Below are positions 61,641 through 64,000 of a stretch of 64,000 nt of DNA, one piece after another. A program made the translations under genes and the position numbers. Position 1 is the stretch's first letter; the number at the start of each line of letters is the position of its first letter. The stretch spans positions 4,712,001 to 4,776,000 of the forward strand of contig NC_056550.1 in NCBI RefSeq assembly GCF_910596095.1. The letters run 5' to 3'. Under the pieces are notes generated by a model. It saw only the letters and a list, made by a program, of their open reading frames with translations, searched no databases and was not told the DNA's origin. This DNA is from Thunnus maccoyii (lineage: Eukaryota > Chordata > Actinopteri > Scombriformes > Scombridae).

Positions 61641-64000
61641 GCTGCGTCGGCACTTCTCGCATTTCATCAGAGCGGGGAACGGGATGGGGTGGGGTGGGGT
61701 GGTGGATGCTATGGGGTATGGAAGTTGTACATAGCTCGTCTGCTTTAGGATGATGTTGTAGAGTTCAGGTCTAACCACGCTTGTTTTCTTACTGCTCACA
61801 CAGTAGCCCACCTAAACCTGCATCCCCTGTTGAGAAACAGTTAGAGCAATGTTGGATAGATGATGGGCCACTGGGTTCTGTGACTCATGAGATGCTGGAT
61901 AATAACCTTATTTTTTAATTTTATTTCTCTGACTTGGACCAGCGGTGGTAATTAGGCTGGAAAATGTGGGCTACATTTTTTTGGAATGAAAAAAAAAAGG
62001 AAAGCAAAATGCTATTGTGACGGGAGATTATCTTTTCTGACTATATATACTTCACAGCTTATAACGCCCCGTTAAGTTTCTTTTATATGGCTGATAATAA
62101 TGACAGCCTACAGTCTCTGCATTGTGTTGTGATGATGGTGGTGGACAAACGGCTGACAGTTAGCAGTTGACTCCAACGAAGACACATAGACTGCTCCGAT
62201 GTCGATTCAATGACTGTTTATTGCTCAGAAGCACTTCGGGATCTGGGGGATACAAGCCCGGTCTTAGTGAAACTATTCAATATAAATAAAATCATAATCA
62301 AAGAAAACTTACAATACTAATAAATGATTTCTGTAGCGAAGCTTAATAACCGTTAAGTAACAAACCACAGGGCCAACAGTCTTGACCAGGATCAAAGACT
62401 TACTACAGGCCTATTACAAATTACACAGAGACACTATTGACACAGATGGATCAGTACACATAGATAATCACTCTGAATGTCAATATAGTTATAATTAGTA
62501 ATTAATTCTCTCTCAGATCAGCTATACGTTAATATTAACAGGTTTTCATTTATCAGTCACACACTCACCTGGAGGATACAAGCCCGGTCTGACTTGTTAC
62601 CCCGGTGATGGGCTTTATAGCTGCATCGTTACCTTGGATACTGTGTAGCCTAGTATTAAATATGAAATATAAGCCTATTTCTGATATGGGCCATTCACAG
62701 CCAAACTCACAAAAGAATGTACCAGTTAATATGTTTCAACACCTTTTGCTGAAATGAAATACAACATGACTTTGAACCCACATAGCAGTACAGTAGCATT
62801 TTCTGCTCTATGTGTGAATTATCCTTTAAAGAACTTGCGCATTTGTCAAAACAGTCTCACCGCCAAAGTCCAGTCAGTAGCTGGTCTGGAGCGTTCCATC
62901 ATATCACGTGATCTTCCTCAGCAGGTGGTGTTAACTAGTTGTCATGGAATTGTAGATGCTCAAATTTCCATTTTTCTGAGACTTTTAAGGACTCTTTGAT
63001 TTCAACTTCTGCGCTGACTTTAAATTTCATTGGTGATTGATGCAGTTTAGTTCAACAGGATTGGTTTACTTGTAATTTTGATATTAAAGGCTTAGAAACA
63101 CGTAATACATTAATACAGTATCATAGTTGTTGGGCCAAATGCTGTATTATAATGACTTTTTTTATTTTATCAAACACAAGCCATACATATTTGTAACTAC
63201 TGTCAAACTGTAATTTGTGTCATTTATGTAACTCTTTGCCTTTGTTAAAATGTATATATTATATATACAGTAAAAATGTATAAAATTCTCAATTTAAAAC
63301 ATGGGGTTCCTCCACTTCCTTGTAATTACCATGACTTCAATTAGACCTTCCTGTAGTTGTATCTTATTTTGCCCATGGTTAGGATAAGGACTGAGTTTTA
63401 GTACGTATGTATGAACAGTGTGTGGTCTCTGTCTACCCCTGGAGGAGATCAAGGGGTAATACACTGATCCAGGTATGAATTACATATTTTTATCCCCACT
63501 TAACAGTGTAAGTTACTCTTGAAAAAGTTTAGTTTTGTTTGATTTATATTTATGATCTGATTTTTTTTTAAAGTGCTCTGAAATTTCTTTTGTAAAGTTC
63601 TTTCTATTATGTATATAATGGTTAAGTTATGTGAGAACCTGGCAACTGTAATTGCAGGTAGTTTTGTTTGGTTTCTTTTGTTTTGTTTTTCATGTGGGTG
63701 AACTGATCCTTTAATTAGAAGAAAATCAGATGACTATTGATGTGCTTATGTTGATGAGTTTAGTTGATATTATTGTACATAGTTGAAAATCACCATTAGA
63801 TACTATTATGCACAATGACCCAGAGGCAAGGATTGCAGCTGCACATGCCTGTATCTTATAATATGGACAATATGTGTGCTTCATCATACTGCATTGTCTA
63901 CTCTGGGCTGAACTATGACTCTCTAAAACCATAGTGTTCTGTCTTACATAAGTCATGACAGTTGGATGGAGTTTTACTAGAGTTGACAACAACTACACTA
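61640..64000. other. Upstream of NAGS, no gene seen
   Basis: A G-rich GGGGTGGGGTGGGGTGG tract lies at about 61685-61703. Two direct copies of GGATACAAGCCCGGTCT (62248-62264 and 62574-62590) are 326 bp apart. The rest is AT-rich with no coding signal. Confidence 0.5.

Noticed and set aside
1..64000. CRISPR arrays, operons, rRNA or tRNA genes
   Set aside because: None seen. The only tRNA-like text is in SINE-type fragments without a complete cloverleaf that I could trace.

Overview
The window reads as a teleost fish chromosome segment. Genes are split into short exons with GT-AG introns. CA/GT microsatellites and fish-type miniature transposons are dense, and one gene is a fish-type NOD-like receptor (FISNA-NACHT, LRR exons, C-terminal B30.2). 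No bacterial, phage or CRISPR features are present. All four recognisable cellular genes lie on the minus strand.

Layout. 1-14.2 kb: no gene seen, only microsatellites and old repeats. 14.4-17.4 kb: a small three-exon secreted protein with two C-type-lectin-like domains. 17.4-26.2 kb: intergenic, holding a decayed non-LTR retrotransposon (22.3-24.5 kb). 26.2-27.4 kb: two-exon COA3, a mitochondrial cytochrome c oxidase assembly factor. 27.4-31.6 kb: AT-rich DNA, a palindromic MITE, a hAT-like foldback element with its target-site duplication, and another repeat. 31.9-44.6 kb: an NLR gene (PYD, FISNA, NACHT, six 174-nt LRR exons, a 47-nt mini-exon, PRY-SPRY) with a candidate TATA promoter and leader exon at about 44.6 kb. 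44.7-53.3 kb: intergenic, rich in MITEs and microsatellites. 53.35-61.63 kb: eight-exon NAGS (N-acetylglutamate synthase), with a deleted piggyBac element in intron 1. 61.7-64 kb: no gene seen.

The genes are not a pathway cluster. COA3 and NAGS are mitochondrial housekeeping genes (both lie on human 17q21, from general knowledge). The NLR and lectin are innate-immune-type genes. The reconstructed junctions of all four genes are phase-consistent. The exception is the NLR, where one extra base in a homopolymer breaks the NACHT exon. That NLR also has Ile in place of the P-loop Thr/Ser and lacks the acceptor AG of one LRR exon, so it looks like a decaying or allelically inactive receptor.

The main points for a second look are the NLR lesions; inverted copies of one repeat bracketing the NLR body; the NAGS intron 7 donor fused to a CA repeat; the apparent GC-AG intron 3 of NAGS; and a repeated 16-bp palindrome inside the piggyBac element. 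I did not find a convincing wholly new biological system.
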